Origin: AC-51 sp036265325
GTDB lineage: Bacteria; Actinomycetota; UBA4738; HRBIN12
Direction: 5' to 3'
NCBI GenBank assembly: GCA_036265325.1
Contig: DATAPH010000023.1
Span: 1 to 64,000, forward strand
DNA length: 64,000 bases
Part shown: positions 1-8,970 of the stretch, one piece after another
Layout: the number at the start of each line of letters is the position of its first letter
Position numbering within the stretch: the first letter of the stretch is position 1
Made by a program: the position numbers and the translations under genes
The notes under the pieces: model-generated
Database searches by the model: none
What the model was told of the DNA's origin: nothing
The model's input: the letters and a program-made list of their open reading frames with translations, nothing else

Positions 1-18
1 TCCGAGCCTTGAGCGACA

Positions 19-152
19 CCGGCCAGAGATACCGGCCCGAGATACCGGCCAGAGATACCGGCCAGAGATACCGGCCAGAGATACCGGCCAGAGATACCGG
101 CCAGAGATACCGGCCAGAGATACCGGCCAGAGATACCGGCCAGAGATACCGG
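19..152. repeat. 13-bp tandem repeat, ten units, before a response regulator
   Basis: Ten head-to-tail copies of the 13-mer CCGGCCAGAGATA run from 19 to 148, followed by a partial CCGG. Nine copies are identical; the second (32-44) has one A-to-C change. The array ends directly against the ribosome binding site GGAAGGAG (151-158) of the next gene, so it forms that gene's 5' region. The unit length is not a multiple of three, so copy-number change would shift any reading frame through it. There are no unique spacers, so it is not CRISPR. Confidence 0.95.
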
Positions 153-163
153 AAGGAGTCCGG

Positions 164-844
164 GTGACGAAGAGCAGTGAGGGAGAACGACTCCGGGTCA
201 TGGTGGTCGACGACCACGCCTTGTTCCGCCGGGGCCTTGAGATGGTCCTCGGCAACGAGGAGGACCTGGAGCTCGTCGGCGAGGCCTCGGACGGCCAGGA
301 AGCGGTTGAGAAGGCCCAGGACCTCATGCCCGACGTCGTGCTGATGGACGTCCGCATGCCCCGCCGCTCGGGGATCGAGGCGACGGCACAGATCCGCGAT
401 CTACTGCCGCACGTGAAGATCCTGATGCTCACGATCTCCGACGATGAGGCCGACCTCTACGACGCCATCAAGGCCGGCGCATCCGGCTATCTGCTGAAGG
501 AGATCCCGATCGAAGAGGTCGCCGACGCGATCCGAAGCGTCTGGGCCGGTCAGTCGCGCATCTCGCCGTCGATGGCCTCGAAGCTCCTCACCGAGTTCGC
601 CGCGATGTCCAAGGCGACCGACGAGCGCCCGCAGATGCCGTCGCCGCGCCTGACCGATCGCGAGATGGAGGTGCTGAAGCTCGTCGCGCAGGGTCTCAAC
701 AACCGCGACATCGCCAAGCAGCTCTTCATCTCCGAGAACACGGTCAAGAACCACATCCGCAATATCCTCGAGAAGTTGCACCTGCACTCGCGCATGGAGG
801 CGGTCGTCTACGCCGTGCGCGAGAAGATGATCGAGATCACCTGA
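164..844 (+). CDS. LuxR/NarL-family response regulator
   Basis: This 226-residue DNA-binding response regulator has an N-terminal receiver domain and a C-terminal LuxR helix-turn-helix. The receiver shows the acidic pair D16/D17, the phospho-acceptor D62 (in LMDVRMP), T90 and K112. The HTH begins near LTDREMEVLKLVAQG and includes ISENTVKNHIRNIL. The GTG start at 164 is set by AAGGAG five bases upstream. No histidine kinase is adjacent, so its partner lies elsewhere, possibly just outside the window. The 13-bp repeat array immediately before it may affect its expression. Confidence 0.95.
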   Translation: MTKSSEGERLRVMVVDDHALFRRGLEMVLGNEEDLELVGEASDGQEAVEKAQDLMPDVVLMDVRMPRRSGIEATAQIRDLLPHVKILMLTISDDEADLYDAIKAGASGYLLKEIPIEEVADAIRSVWAGQSRISPSMASKLLTEFAAMSKATDERPQMPSPRLTDREMEVLKLVAQGLNNRDIAKQLFISENTVKNHIRNILEKLHLHSRMEAVVYAVREKMIEIT

Positions 845-845
845 C

Positions 846-1304
846 GTGGCCGACGCCACGATCGACGGCCTTCGCGAGGTGCTCGAGGAGAGCCTGGGCG
901 AGCTGCGGAAGGGCGTGGCAGGACTCAGCGTCGAGCAGCTCAACGCGCGGCCGGCGGGCGGCGACACCAACCCGATCGCGGTGATCGTCACGCATGCGCT
1001 CGGGTCGACGCGGTCATGGCTGAGCCTCGCGATGGGGGCTTCGATGCCGGATCGAGATCGCCCGGCGGAGTTCCGCGCCGTTGCCGGCGACGGGTTCGAC
1101 GCGTGGACCGAAGACGGGACCGCATCGTGCCTCGCGCTGCTGGACGGTGCCACATGGGATCCGGCACGGGTCGGCGTCGCGAACTGGACCAAGTCGCAGG
1201 AGACGCGGACGGCCGCCTACGCGGCGTCGCACGCGCTGTCGCACCTCGGGGAGCACGTCGGGCACCTGCACATGACACTCGAGCTGTTGCGCGACGGCGG
1301 CTAG
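846..1304 (+). CDS. DinB-like (DUF664-type) protein
   Basis: This 152-residue protein looks like a DinB/YfiT-type four-helix bundle. It has a helix containing THALGSTRSWL and a C-terminal helix with ALSHLGEHVGHLHMT, giving spaced histidines like the metal-binding triad of the superfamily. Family members include mycothiol- or bacillithiol-dependent transferases, but the substrate here cannot be told. The GTG start lies one base after the upstream response-regulator stop, so the two are probably cotranscribed. Its stop overlaps the convergent UbiA gene by four bases. Confidence 0.7.
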   Translation: MADATIDGLREVLEESLGELRKGVAGLSVEQLNARPAGGDTNPIAVIVTHALGSTRSWLSLAMGASMPDRDRPAEFRAVAGDGFDAWTEDGTASCLALLDGATWDPARVGVANWTKSQETRTAAYAASHALSHLGEHVGHLHMTLELLRDGG

Positions 1305-2281
1305 GACTTATAGGCGACGCGTGCCCGTTCAGGCCTGAGCGCGAGGTCAAGGAAGCCCACGGCCGCGACCGCGGTCAACGTCGCGACGAGCAACGCCGCT
1401 TGCGCCGGTGTCGCCCCTTGCGCCGAAAGCAGCAGCCATGCGATGACGGCGATCAGCAACGCGTTCCCGGCGCGGGCAGCGGTTCCGATCGTGACGAGCT
1501 CCTCGGTCGGATCGGTCGTCGTTCGAAGCCGCGCCAGCATCCACACGATCGCGGCGCCGTCGAGCGCGAGCGCGACCATGATCGGAGCGGGCGGCTGGAT
1601 CGCAACAACGACCGTCGCGATGCCGGTCACGGCGGCGGCGATGCTGACGGCGCACGTCGCGCTCTTGCCCAGCCGGAGCAGCATCGTTGGCTTCCCGTGG
1701 GCGGCGTCGCCGAGACGGTCGCGGACGTCTTTCAAGATGATCCGAGCGAAGAACACGATGCACAGGCCGGCGACGAGCGGCACATCTGCTCGACCCCAGG
1801 TCCCGTGCGCAACGATGACGCCCAGGGCATAGGGAAGCGCGACGTATGCAACGGTGAGTGCAACCGGAGCGAGCGTCCAGCGCCGAGCGAGGCGCGCGGG
1901 CGTCGCCGAGTACACGACGTCAACGGTGAGGCACAGCCCGACCACCGCGAGGCCGGCCGCCCCGAGCGGGATGGCGGCCGCGACGGCGGCGACGCCGGCG
2001 GTCGCGGCGGTCCACCGGATGTCTGCGACCGATGCGGCGCCGGTCGCAAGCGGACGGCTTGCGTCCCGCAGCCCGTTCGTTCGATCGATCTCGACGTCGG
2101 CGAGGTCGTTCACGCTGGTCGCGACCGCATAGCTCGCCGCTAGGGCGACCGTCGCCCACACGAGGCCTACCGAGATCGTCGGACCGGCATGGCGCGCGAG
2201 CCCGATCACGAGGAACGTCCACATCGTGATCGCGGCCCGCGGCCGCACCATCAGTCCGAGCAGTCGGATGCGCGCGATCAT
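1301..2281 (-). CDS. UbiA-family prenyltransferase
   Basis: This is a 326-residue integral membrane protein of the UbiA superfamily, which transfers prenyl groups to aromatic or other acceptors. The first Asp-rich motif is NDLADVEIDRTNGLRD, followed by SRPLATG. The second is DVRDRLGD with downstream GKPTMLLRLG. Hydrophobic segments fill the rest of the chain. The ATG at 2281 overlaps the stop of the upstream membrane-protein gene (ATGA), so they form an operon. The acceptor (menaquinone, heme, decaprenyl-phosphoribose or other) cannot be read from sequence, and no quinone genes are nearby. Confidence 0.88.
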   Translation of the reverse strand: MIARIRLLGLMVRPRAAITMWTFLVIGLARHAGPTISVGLVWATVALAASYAVATSVNDLADVEIDRTNGLRDASRPLATGAASVADIRWTAATAGVAAVAAAIPLGAAGLAVVGLCLTVDVVYSATPARLARRWTLAPVALTVAYVALPYALGVIVAHGTWGRADVPLVAGLCIVFFARIILKDVRDRLGDAAHGKPTMLLRLGKSATCAVSIAAAVTGIATVVVAIQPPAPIMVALALDGAAIVWMLARLRTTTDPTEELVTIGTAARAGNALLIAVIAWLLLSAQGATPAQAALLVATLTAVAAVGFLDLALRPERARVAYKS

Positions 2282-3087
2282 TTCGGCGTCACCGACTTGA
2301 ACGGCCAGATCGCGACGATCGCCAACAGGAAGACGATCCAGAGCACCTGAAAGACGAGGAGGAACGCGACTGCGACCCAGAGAACGGTGATGTACATCGA
2401 CGCCTGGCCGAGGGTCTTGGATCGAAGCGATGTGTCGCGGAACGCGACGGCCAAGAGCCCTGCGGCAACGAACAGCGCGACGGCGATCCCGGTGGCCTCG
2501 AGACCGGTCGTCGCCCAGGTGACGTACTGGCTCGCTGCCGCGGAGACGAAGATGCTTGTGCCGATCGTCGCCGCGACCGCCAGCACGATGAGCCCGACCA
2601 CGACCGACGCCCTAGGCCCATCTGGTGGCTGAGCCGGACGGAAGATCACTGCTAGCAGCCAGATCGCCGCAAGGTAGAGCGCCCCCAGGCTGATCGCGAT
2701 CAACACGACCATCCCGCCGGACGTCAGGCCGCCGACGTTCTCGATCGGATGCACGCGGTTCCCCTGATAGAGCGCTGTTGGCCCCATCCCGAACTTGGCC
2801 AGCGCGATCGCAGCGAACCCGCCGCCGAGGGCGATACCAGCCCGCCAAGTCGTGCCCGCAGCGTGAGCGGCCGCCGCAACGGTGACAATCGCAACGACGG
2901 AAATGGCGATGCCGACGGCCGCGAAGGTCGATGTCGGTGGCGTCTCACCGTTGCGGTCTTGGATGTTGAGCACGACGAGGATCGCGACCAGCCCGAGCAC
3001 GCCGCCGCCGGCGATCCAAAGGAGCGACGGGAGGCCCGGTCGCGTACCGCGTCGACGAAGGTCGGGACGGACCGGTTGAGCGCCCAT
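2278..3087 (-). CDS. Polytopic membrane protein of unknown function
   Basis: A 269-residue hydrophobic protein with about eight predicted membrane helices, spread from near residue 22 to the C-terminus (ending in AIVAIWPFKSVTPK). I do not recognise the family. The open frame extends further upstream, but that part overlaps the divergent ThDP gene. The ATG at 3087 is preferred because a -10 hexamer TAGCGT lies exactly seven bases before it. Its stop overlaps the start of the UbiA gene by four bases, suggesting that the two proteins work together. Confidence 0.75.
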   Translation of the reverse strand: MGAQPVRPDLRRRGTRPGLPSLLWIAGGGVLGLVAILVVLNIQDRNGETPPTSTFAAVGIAISVVAIVTVAAAAHAAGTTWRAGIALGGGFAAIALAKFGMGPTALYQGNRVHPIENVGGLTSGGMVVLIAISLGALYLAAIWLLAVIFRPAQPPDGPRASVVVGLIVLAVAATIGTSIFVSAAASQYVTWATTGLEATGIAVALFVAAGLLAVAFRDTSLRSKTLGQASMYITVLWVAVAFLLVFQVLWIVFLLAIVAIWPFKSVTPK

Positions 3088-3094
3088 CGGGCGG

Positions 3095-3100
3095 ACGCTA
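3095..3100 (-). promoter_or_regulatory. -10 element TAGCGT (leaderless, membrane-protein/UbiA operon)
   Basis: TAGCGT on the minus strand is followed by seven bases and then the ATG at 3087. The transcript would therefore begin at or next to the start codon. No Shine-Dalgarno sequence is present. Confidence 0.45.
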
Positions 3101-3126
3101 GCGCGGGGTCTCGCGTCGGGCAAGGG

Positions 3127-3132
3127 TAGGCT
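3127..3132 (+). promoter_or_regulatory. -10 element TAGGCT (leaderless, ThDP enzyme)
   Basis: TAGGCT ends seven bases before the ATG at 3140, with no Shine-Dalgarno between. It lies back to back with the minus-strand element at 3095-3100. Confidence 0.45.
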
Positions 3133-3139
3133 TCCGCGC

Positions 3140-4792
3140 ATGACATCCGGGCCGGAGCGCAACGTCGCGCAGCTCCTCGTGGCGTGCTTGGAGAACGAGG
3201 GCGTCGAGTACGTGTTCGGCCTCCCGGGCGAAGAGAACCTCCACGTCATCGACGCGCTCGCCGACTCGCCGATCCGCTTCGTCACGACCCGCGACGAACG
3301 TGGCGCGGCCTTCATGGCCGACATCTACGGCGCGCTGACCGGTCGCGCCGGCGTGTGCCTCGCGACCCTCGGCCCGGGCGCGCTCAACCTCGTGCTCGGC
3401 ATCGCCGACGCGCAGCTGGATTCGCATCCTCTCGTCGCCCTCATGGCGCAAGCCGGCCTCAACCGCCTCTTCAAGGAGTCGCATCAGGTGGTGGACCTCG
3501 TCTCGGTCTACCGGCCGCTCACCAAGTGGGGCGACATGATCACGCTGCGCGACGCGGCGCCCGAGATGGTCCGCAAGGCGTTCAAGCAGGCCGAGACTGA
3601 ACGACCCGGGGCGACGTTCCTCGTGCTGCCGGAGGACGTCGCGGAGCGCACGACCGACGCGACGCCGTTGAAGGTGAACGTGCCGCGTGACCCGTCACCA
3701 TCCGAGGATCAGGTGCAGCGAGCCGCGCACGCGCTCGCAGCGGCGAGCCATCCCGTCGTCCTTGCGGGAGCCGGCGTCGCGCGCGACCGGGCGGTCGGCG
3801 CCCTCCGGCGATTCTCGGAGCGGCTCGGCATCCCAGTGGCGACGACGTTCCAGGGCAAGGGCGTGATGCCGGACGACCACGCGAACGCGCTTGGCACGAT
3901 CGGGTTCATGGTGAAGGACTACGCGAACTTCGGGTTCGACCGAGCCGATGTCGTCGTCGCGGTCGGGTACGACATCGTCGAGTACGCACCCGCGCGATGG
4001 AACCCCGCGGGGGACAAGCGGATCGTGCACGTCCACCGGACCGTCGCGGAGGTCGATGCGAACTACCCGCTCGAGGTCGGGTTGCAGGGCTCGATCGGGG
4101 AGGCGCTCGACGCGATCGCCGACGCGGCGCAGATGCACCCGCTTACGGCCACCGTGCCACCGGTGAAGGATCTTCTGCGAGCCGAGTGGGACGAGGGCGC
4201 GGCCGACGAGTCGTTCCCGATGGCGCCGGCGCGGATCGTGCACGACGTCCGGGCGGTGATGGGCCGCGACGACATCGTGCTGTGCGACACCGGCGCGGCG
4301 AAGATGTGGATGGCGCGCCTATACCCGACGTACGAGCCCAACACGTGCCTGATATCCAACGGCCTCGCGACGATGGCGTTCGCATTGCCGGGCGCGATCG
4401 CCGCGAAGATGGTCTATCCCGACCGCAAGGTGATCGCCGTCATGGGCGACGGCGCGTTCCTGATGAGCGCGGCCGAGCTCGAGACCGCGGTCCGCGAGCG
4501 CATCCCGATCGTGGTCCTGGTGTGGGTGGACGGTGGGTTCGGGCTGATCGGCTGGAAGCAGGATCTGCATTTCGGCAGGCGCTCGGCGGTGTCGTTCGGC
4601 AACCCCGACTTCATGGACCTCGCGGCGAGCTTCGGGGCCGAAGGCCATGCCATCACGAGCGCCGACGAGCTGCTCCCCACGCTGAAGACGGCGCTGGACC
4701 GGGATGCCGTCAGCGTCATCGCATGTCCGGTGGATTACGCGGAGAACGCCCTGCTCGTGGAGCGGTTGGGGGAGCTGGAGGGGTCTCTGTAG
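3140..4792 (+). CDS. Thiamine-diphosphate enzyme, acetolactate synthase-like
   Basis: This 550-residue protein has the three-domain architecture of the acetolactate synthase/pyruvate oxidase family. The ThDP-activating glutamate is E53 in TTRDERGAAFMADIYG. The Mg-ThDP motif starts at GDG (436-438) and closes with a VWVDGGFGLI stretch rather than the usual NN. The KESHQ and LTKWG segments and the continuous length resemble catabolic acetolactate synthase (AlsS), which joins two pyruvates. No regulatory small subunit (ilvN) or ketol-acid reductoisomerase is adjacent, so a role outside branched-chain synthesis is likely. The exact substrate is inferred. Confidence 0.85.
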   Translation: MTSGPERNVAQLLVACLENEGVEYVFGLPGEENLHVIDALADSPIRFVTTRDERGAAFMADIYGALTGRAGVCLATLGPGALNLVLGIADAQLDSHPLVALMAQAGLNRLFKESHQVVDLVSVYRPLTKWGDMITLRDAAPEMVRKAFKQAETERPGATFLVLPEDVAERTTDATPLKVNVPRDPSPSEDQVQRAAHALAAASHPVVLAGAGVARDRAVGALRRFSERLGIPVATTFQGKGVMPDDHANALGTIGFMVKDYANFGFDRADVVVAVGYDIVEYAPARWNPAGDKRIVHVHRTVAEVDANYPLEVGLQGSIGEALDAIADAAQMHPLTATVPPVKDLLRAEWDEGAADESFPMAPARIVHDVRAVMGRDDIVLCDTGAAKMWMARLYPTYEPNTCLISNGLATMAFALPGAIAAKMVYPDRKVIAVMGDGAFLMSAAELETAVRERIPIVVLVWVDGGFGLIGWKQDLHFGRRSAVSFGNPDFMDLAASFGAEGHAITSADELLPTLKTALDRDAVSVIACPVDYAENALLVERLGELEGSL

Positions 4793-4819
4793 CGTCCCGG
4801 GGTCTCGCACGGCCGCGGG

Positions 4820-4825
4820 TACGAT
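4820..4825 (+). promoter_or_regulatory. -10 element TACGAT before secA
   Basis: TACGAT fits the TANNNT pattern and lies 58 bases before the GTG start of secA. It would leave a short leader that contains the GAAGGAC ribosome binding site at about 4872. No good -35 hexamer is visible. Confidence 0.3.
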
Positions 4826-4883
4826 AGGAAGCCCAGGCGGTGCGCGCCTCCAGACGCGTGTCCGAACGACCGAAGGACCGACC

Positions 4884-7610
4884 GTGCCGATCATCGACAA
4901 GATCTCCAACATGGGCGAGGGCCGCAAGCTCAAGCGGCTCGAGGAGCTCGCCCGTCTGGTCAACACCTACGAGCCCGAGGTCGACGAGCTGTCCGATGAT
5001 GACCTCCGGGGCAAGACCTCCGAATTCCGAACCCGGTTCGAGAACGGCGAATCGCTGGACGACCTGCTGCCCGAGGGCTTCGCGGTCGCTCGGGAGGCAG
5101 CGCGCCGTACGATCGGGCAGCGCCACTTCGACGTCCAACTGATGGGCGGCGCGGCCTTACACCAGGGCAACATCGCCGAGATGAAGACGGGCGAGGGCAA
5201 GACCCTCGTCTCCACGCTCCCCGGCTACCTGAACGCGCTCGCCGGCGGTGGCGTGCACATCGTTACGGTCAACGACTACCTCGCCAAGCGCGACTCCGAA
5301 TGGATGGGCGGCATCTACCGGTTCCTCGGCCTCGAGGTCGGCTTGATCCAGGCGTCGATGACCCCGGAGCAACGGCGTCCCGCCTACGCCGCAGACATAA
5401 CGTACGGGACGAACAACGAGTTCGGGTTCGACTATCTGCGCGACAACATGGCGATGCGCCTGGACCAGTGCGTGCAACGCGGCCACGCGTTCGCGATCGT
5501 CGACGAGGTCGACTCGATCCTTATCGACGAGGCACGCACGCCGCTGATCATCTCGGGCATGGTGTCCGACTCGGCGAAGTGGTACCAAACGTTCGCGCGC
5601 GTCGTGCCGCGCCTCACGATCGACGTCGACTACGAGGTCGACGAATCGAAGTACCAGGTCGCGGTCACCGAGGCCGGTGTGGCCAAGGTCGAAGAGATCC
5701 TCCAGCTCGACAACCTCTACGACAACGTCAACACGATGCTCGTGCACCACCTGCACAACGCGCTGCGGGCCAAGGAGCTGTACAAGCGCGACGTCGCCTA
5801 CGTCGTGACGCAGGGCGAGGTCAAGATCGTCGACGAGTTCACCGGCCGGGTGCTGGAGGGCCGTCGCTACTCCGAGGGCCTGCACCAGGCGATCGAAGCC
5901 AAGGAAGGCGTGAAGATCAAAGAGGAGAACCAGACCCTCGCGACGATCACGATCCAGAACTACTTCAAGATGTACGACAAGCTCTCGGGCATGACCGGGA
6001 CGGCGAAGACCCAGCTGACCGAGTTCGAGGAGACCTACAAGATCGGGGTCGTCGAGATCCCGACCAACCGGCCCAACGTCCGCGACGACCGCACCGACCT
6101 CGTCTACAAGAACGAGGACGAGAAGTGGGACGCGGTCGCCGATGACATCCTCGCGCGGAACGAGCAGGGTCAGCCGGTGCTGGTCGGCACGGTCTCGATC
6201 GAGAAGTCCGAGCGCCTGTCCGGTGTGCTCAACCGCCGAGGCATCCAGCACAACGTGCTGAACGCGAAGAACCACGAGCGCGAGGCCCAGATCGTCGCCC
6301 AGGCCGGCCGCAGAGGCGCGGTAACCGTCGCAACGAACATGGCCGGCCGCGGCGTCGACATCCTGCTCGGCGGCAACGCCGAGTATCTCGCCCGTCAGGA
6401 GATGGCCGCGCGCGAGTTCGACAACGACCGCTACCTCCTGTTCGAGATGGACGAGGAGGAGCGAGAGGCGTACGAGGAGTCCTACGAGCCGGTCTTCGAC
6501 AAGCTCAAGACGCAGACGGACGCGGAGCACGACGAGGTGGTCGAGCTCGGCGGGCTGTATGTGCTCGGGACCGAGCGGCACGAGTCACGCCGGATCGACA
6601 ATCAGCTCCGCGGCCGGGCCGGCCGCCAAGGCGACCCCGGCGAGTCGCTGTTCTACCTTTCGCTCGAAGACGACCTGATGCGGATGTTCGCGTCGGACCG
6701 CGTGAGCGCGATCATGGAGCGCCTGAAGTGGCCCGAGGGCGAGCCGATCGAAGCCAAGATGGTCAACAAGGCCGTCGAGAACGCCCAGAAGCAGATCGAG
6801 GAGCTCAACTACGAGCGCCGCAAGAACGTCTTGAAGTACGACGAGGTCATGAACGGTCAGCGCGAGGTGATCTACGCCGAGCGTCACAAGATCCTCGAGG
6901 GTCAGTCGCTCAAGGAGCAGGCGCAGGGCTTCGTCCAGGAGGTCGTGCTCGCGACCGTCGACGAGTGGGCGCCCGCCTCCGCCTACCCCGATGAGTGGGA
7001 CCGCGCGGGGTTGCTGATCGCGCTGGGCGAGGTCTTCCCCGTATCGAGCACCGAACAGGACATCGCAGGCATCACCGAACAGCACGAGCTTGGGGAGCGG
7101 TTCGTCGAGGAGGCGCTCGCCGCCTACGACGAGAAGGAGGCCGCGGTCGGCGCGGAGGTGATGCGCGAGCTCGAGCGTGTGGTCCTGCTGAACATCACCG
7201 ACACGAAGTGGCGCGAGCACCTGTACGAGATGGACTACCTCCAGGAAGGCATCCACCTGCGGGCGTACGCGCAGCAGGACCCGCTCGTCGAGTACCAGCG
7301 CGAGGCGTTCGACATGTTCGAGGCGCTGACGGCATCGATCCGGGCAGACTTCGTCCAGTACATCTACCGGGTCGAGCTGGTGCGGCAGGAAGAGCAGCCG
7401 CAGGCGCCGAAGGTGCAACGGCTGAAGGAGAACCGCGACGAGGTGGTTGCCGGCGCGGCCGGTGAGGGCGGCGGCGAGGCGAGCGGTGGGAGCGGCGGTG
7501 CGCAGCCGGGCAATCCGAACCAGGCGATCAGCGACAAGACGCCGCGCAACGCGCCGTGCCCGTGCGGCAGCGGTCTGAAGTACAAGAAGTGCCACGGCGC
7601 CGCGGCGTAG
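4884..7610 (+). CDS. Preprotein translocase ATPase SecA
   Basis: This 908-residue motor drives Sec-dependent export through SecYEG. The Walker A motif is MKTGEGKT (about 100-107), and the DEAD-type Walker B is DEVDSILIDEART (207-219). The second nucleotide-binding fold contains GTERHESRRIDNQLRGRAGRQGD, and the SEC-C zinc motif PCPCGSGLKYKKCHG lies at the extreme C-terminus. The GTG at 4884 is chosen because it follows GAAGGAC and gives the family N-terminus (IIDKI...GEGRKLKRL). The upstream in-frame extension has no homology. The zinc tail makes it canonical housekeeping SecA1-like rather than accessory SecA2. It converges on the GNAT-rhodanese gene with a one-base gap. Confidence 0.98.
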   Translation: MPIIDKISNMGEGRKLKRLEELARLVNTYEPEVDELSDDDLRGKTSEFRTRFENGESLDDLLPEGFAVAREAARRTIGQRHFDVQLMGGAALHQGNIAEMKTGEGKTLVSTLPGYLNALAGGGVHIVTVNDYLAKRDSEWMGGIYRFLGLEVGLIQASMTPEQRRPAYAADITYGTNNEFGFDYLRDNMAMRLDQCVQRGHAFAIVDEVDSILIDEARTPLIISGMVSDSAKWYQTFARVVPRLTIDVDYEVDESKYQVAVTEAGVAKVEEILQLDNLYDNVNTMLVHHLHNALRAKELYKRDVAYVVTQGEVKIVDEFTGRVLEGRRYSEGLHQAIEAKEGVKIKEENQTLATITIQNYFKMYDKLSGMTGTAKTQLTEFEETYKIGVVEIPTNRPNVRDDRTDLVYKNEDEKWDAVADDILARNEQGQPVLVGTVSIEKSERLSGVLNRRGIQHNVLNAKNHEREAQIVAQAGRRGAVTVATNMAGRGVDILLGGNAEYLARQEMAAREFDNDRYLLFEMDEEEREAYEESYEPVFDKLKTQTDAEHDEVVELGGLYVLGTERHESRRIDNQLRGRAGRQGDPGESLFYLSLEDDLMRMFASDRVSAIMERLKWPEGEPIEAKMVNKAVENAQKQIEELNYERRKNVLKYDEVMNGQREVIYAERHKILEGQSLKEQAQGFVQEVVLATVDEWAPASAYPDEWDRAGLLIALGEVFPVSSTEQDIAGITEQHELGERFVEEALAAYDEKEAAVGAEVMRELERVVLLNITDTKWREHLYEMDYLQEGIHLRAYAQQDPLVEYQREAFDMFEALTASIRADFVQYIYRVELVRQEEQPQAPKVQRLKENRDEVVAGAAGEGGGEASGGSGGAQPGNPNQAISDKTPRNAPCPCGSGLKYKKCHGAAA

Positions 7611-7611
7611 C

Positions 7612-8478
7612 TCAGTCCTCGGTGTGCGGCTCGACCGGGAGACCGGCGTCGCGCCAGGCCTCGAACCCACCCTCGACGTCCGCGACGTTGCGCATCCCGA
7701 GATCCCGGAGCCACTCGACCGACAGACTGGACGAGTAGCCCTCCTGGCAGACGATGAGTACGCGGGTGTCGTGATCGATCACGCCGGGGATCTTCCAGCG
7801 GCTCTGCGGGTCGAGCCGCCAGGGGACGACGGTCATCGACATCGTCACCGCTCCAGGGATGTCGCCGTGATCCCGTCGCTGTTCCAGCGTTCGCTGGTCG
7901 ACGAGGATGGCGGCGTGGGCGGCCGCCTCGTCGTGCGCCTGCGCGGGTGCGACCCGTTCGCCTCGGGCGCGCGCTGCAACGAGGAGGTCGTCGACGGTTG
8001 GCGCCGGCACGCCGCTGCGCGGTTGCGCGACCGAGCGCACCAGCAGGAGCCCCGGGTTCTCAGGGCCCCAGATGTCGAGATCCATCAGCGGCAGGAAGCC
8101 CATCGCCTCATAGAACGCGCGCGTCTCCGCGTACGGCGGGTATGGATCTCGGTCGGAAAGCGTCTTGACCGCGAGGAACCGGGTCTCGTCGCCATGGAGC
8201 GTCCGCACCAGGGCGTCGATCAGCGCGCGGCCGTGCCCGCTGCCCCGATGTTCCGGGTGCACGGCCATCCAACTGATCTCCGCGACATGCGGTCGAGGTC
8301 GCACGACGGTCAGGAACCCGACGATCGTGGCGTCAACGGTCGCGACGAAGCCTGGTTGCGAGCGGACGGCCTCTGCACAGTCGCGGATCCCGTGCTCGTC
8401 GCCGAACCAGTCGGGGAGCGCCGTGATGATCGCGTCGCACGCCGGCGCGTCGTCGCCATGGAGGGGCCGGACGGCCAT
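7612..8478 (-). CDS. GNAT acetyltransferase fused to a rhodanese domain
   Basis: A 288-residue two-domain protein. The N-terminal half is a GCN5-related N-acetyltransferase with the acetyl-CoA-binding stretch HPEHRGSGHGRALIDALV and a later FYEAMGF. The C-terminal half is a rhodanese domain with VDQRT, a candidate active-site loop CQEGYSSS and the closing EGGFEAWRDAGLPVEP. Rhodaneses carry sulfane sulfur on the loop cysteine. The ATG at 8478 overlaps the stop of the upstream gene (TGATG), which supports this start and translational coupling. The fusion is uncommon, and its acceptor is unknown. Confidence 0.85.
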   Translation of the reverse strand: MAVRPLHGDDAPACDAIITALPDWFGDEHGIRDCAEAVRSQPGFVATVDATIVGFLTVVRPRPHVAEISWMAVHPEHRGSGHGRALIDALVRTLHGDETRFLAVKTLSDRDPYPPYAETRAFYEAMGFLPLMDLDIWGPENPGLLLVRSVAQPRSGVPAPTVDDLLVAARARGERVAPAQAHDEAAAHAAILVDQRTLEQRRDHGDIPGAVTMSMTVVPWRLDPQSRWKIPGVIDHDTRVLIVCQEGYSSSLSVEWLRDLGMRNVADVEGGFEAWRDAGLPVEPHTED

Positions 8479-8963
8479 CAGCGCAAGGTGAGCTTGCATG
8501 ACGCCGGGACCAGCGCGCCACGATCGATCCGCTCGACGGAGAACCGCTCGTCGTTCAGGTCGACGGCCGTCGCGATCTCGAAGCTGACCCACAGCTCGCC
8601 CGGCGACGCGTCCGCCAGCAAGTCTGGGAGCTCGGCCAGCGTTGCGCCAACGAGCTCTGCGCGGTGGCAGTACCCTGAGACCGCCGCGCCGCGGACCGTC
8701 CCGTCGGTCCAGGCGGCCAGCGTGAGCCACGTTCCCACCGCGGCGGCCGGATTCGTGAAGCGGGCAAGCGCACCGGTGTCGCGCGTTTTCGCGACCATGC
8801 CGGTCATCTGCTCGACCGCCTCGGCCGCGAGCGCGTCCTGGTCCGCTGTCGCCGGCGCATCGATCAGGAGCCAGGTGACCGGTTCCTTATCGAGCACCAC
8901 CAGTGAGCGGAGGTCTTCCTCGGCGTCGGACAGCAGCGTGTCGAGCACGGTCGCCCCCATCAC
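8478..8963 (-). CDS. Conserved hypothetical protein coupled to the GNAT-rhodanese gene
   Basis: A 161-residue soluble protein that I do not recognise. It is acidic, with no signal peptide or membrane helix. The start is placed at GTG 8963 (with ATG 8960 adjacent) because a TATGCT -10 element ends seven bases upstream; the farther ATG at 8975 overlaps that element. The stop overlaps the downstream ATG by one base, so the two products are likely made together. It is divergent from prfB. Confidence 0.6.
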   Translation of the reverse strand: MMGATVLDTLLSDAEEDLRSLVVLDKEPVTWLLIDAPATADQDALAAEAVEQMTGMVAKTRDTGALARFTNPAAAVGTWLTLAAWTDGTVRGAAVSGYCHRAELVGATLAELPDLLADASPGELWVSFEIATAVDLNDERFSVERIDRGALVPASCKLTLR

Positions 8964-8970
8964 GTTGCCC

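Noticed and set aside
19..152. CRISPR array
   Set aside because: The units are contiguous 13-mers without spacers, and no cas genes are present.
1301..3087. Menaquinone biosynthesis operon around the UbiA gene
   Set aside because: No other men or ubi genes are in the window; the prenyl acceptor cannot be assigned.
3088..3324. N-terminal extension of the membrane protein at 2278-3087
   Set aside because: It overlaps the divergent ThDP gene, is not hydrophobic, and lies upstream of the -10 element at 3095-3100.
4704..4883. Upstream extension of SecA by 60 residues
   Set aside because: It overlaps the preceding gene and has no SecA homology; the GTG at 4884 has a ribosome binding site and the family N-terminus.
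5157..6581. Minus-strand reading frame inside secA
   Set aside because: It is a shadow of the conserved secA sequence; no motifs.
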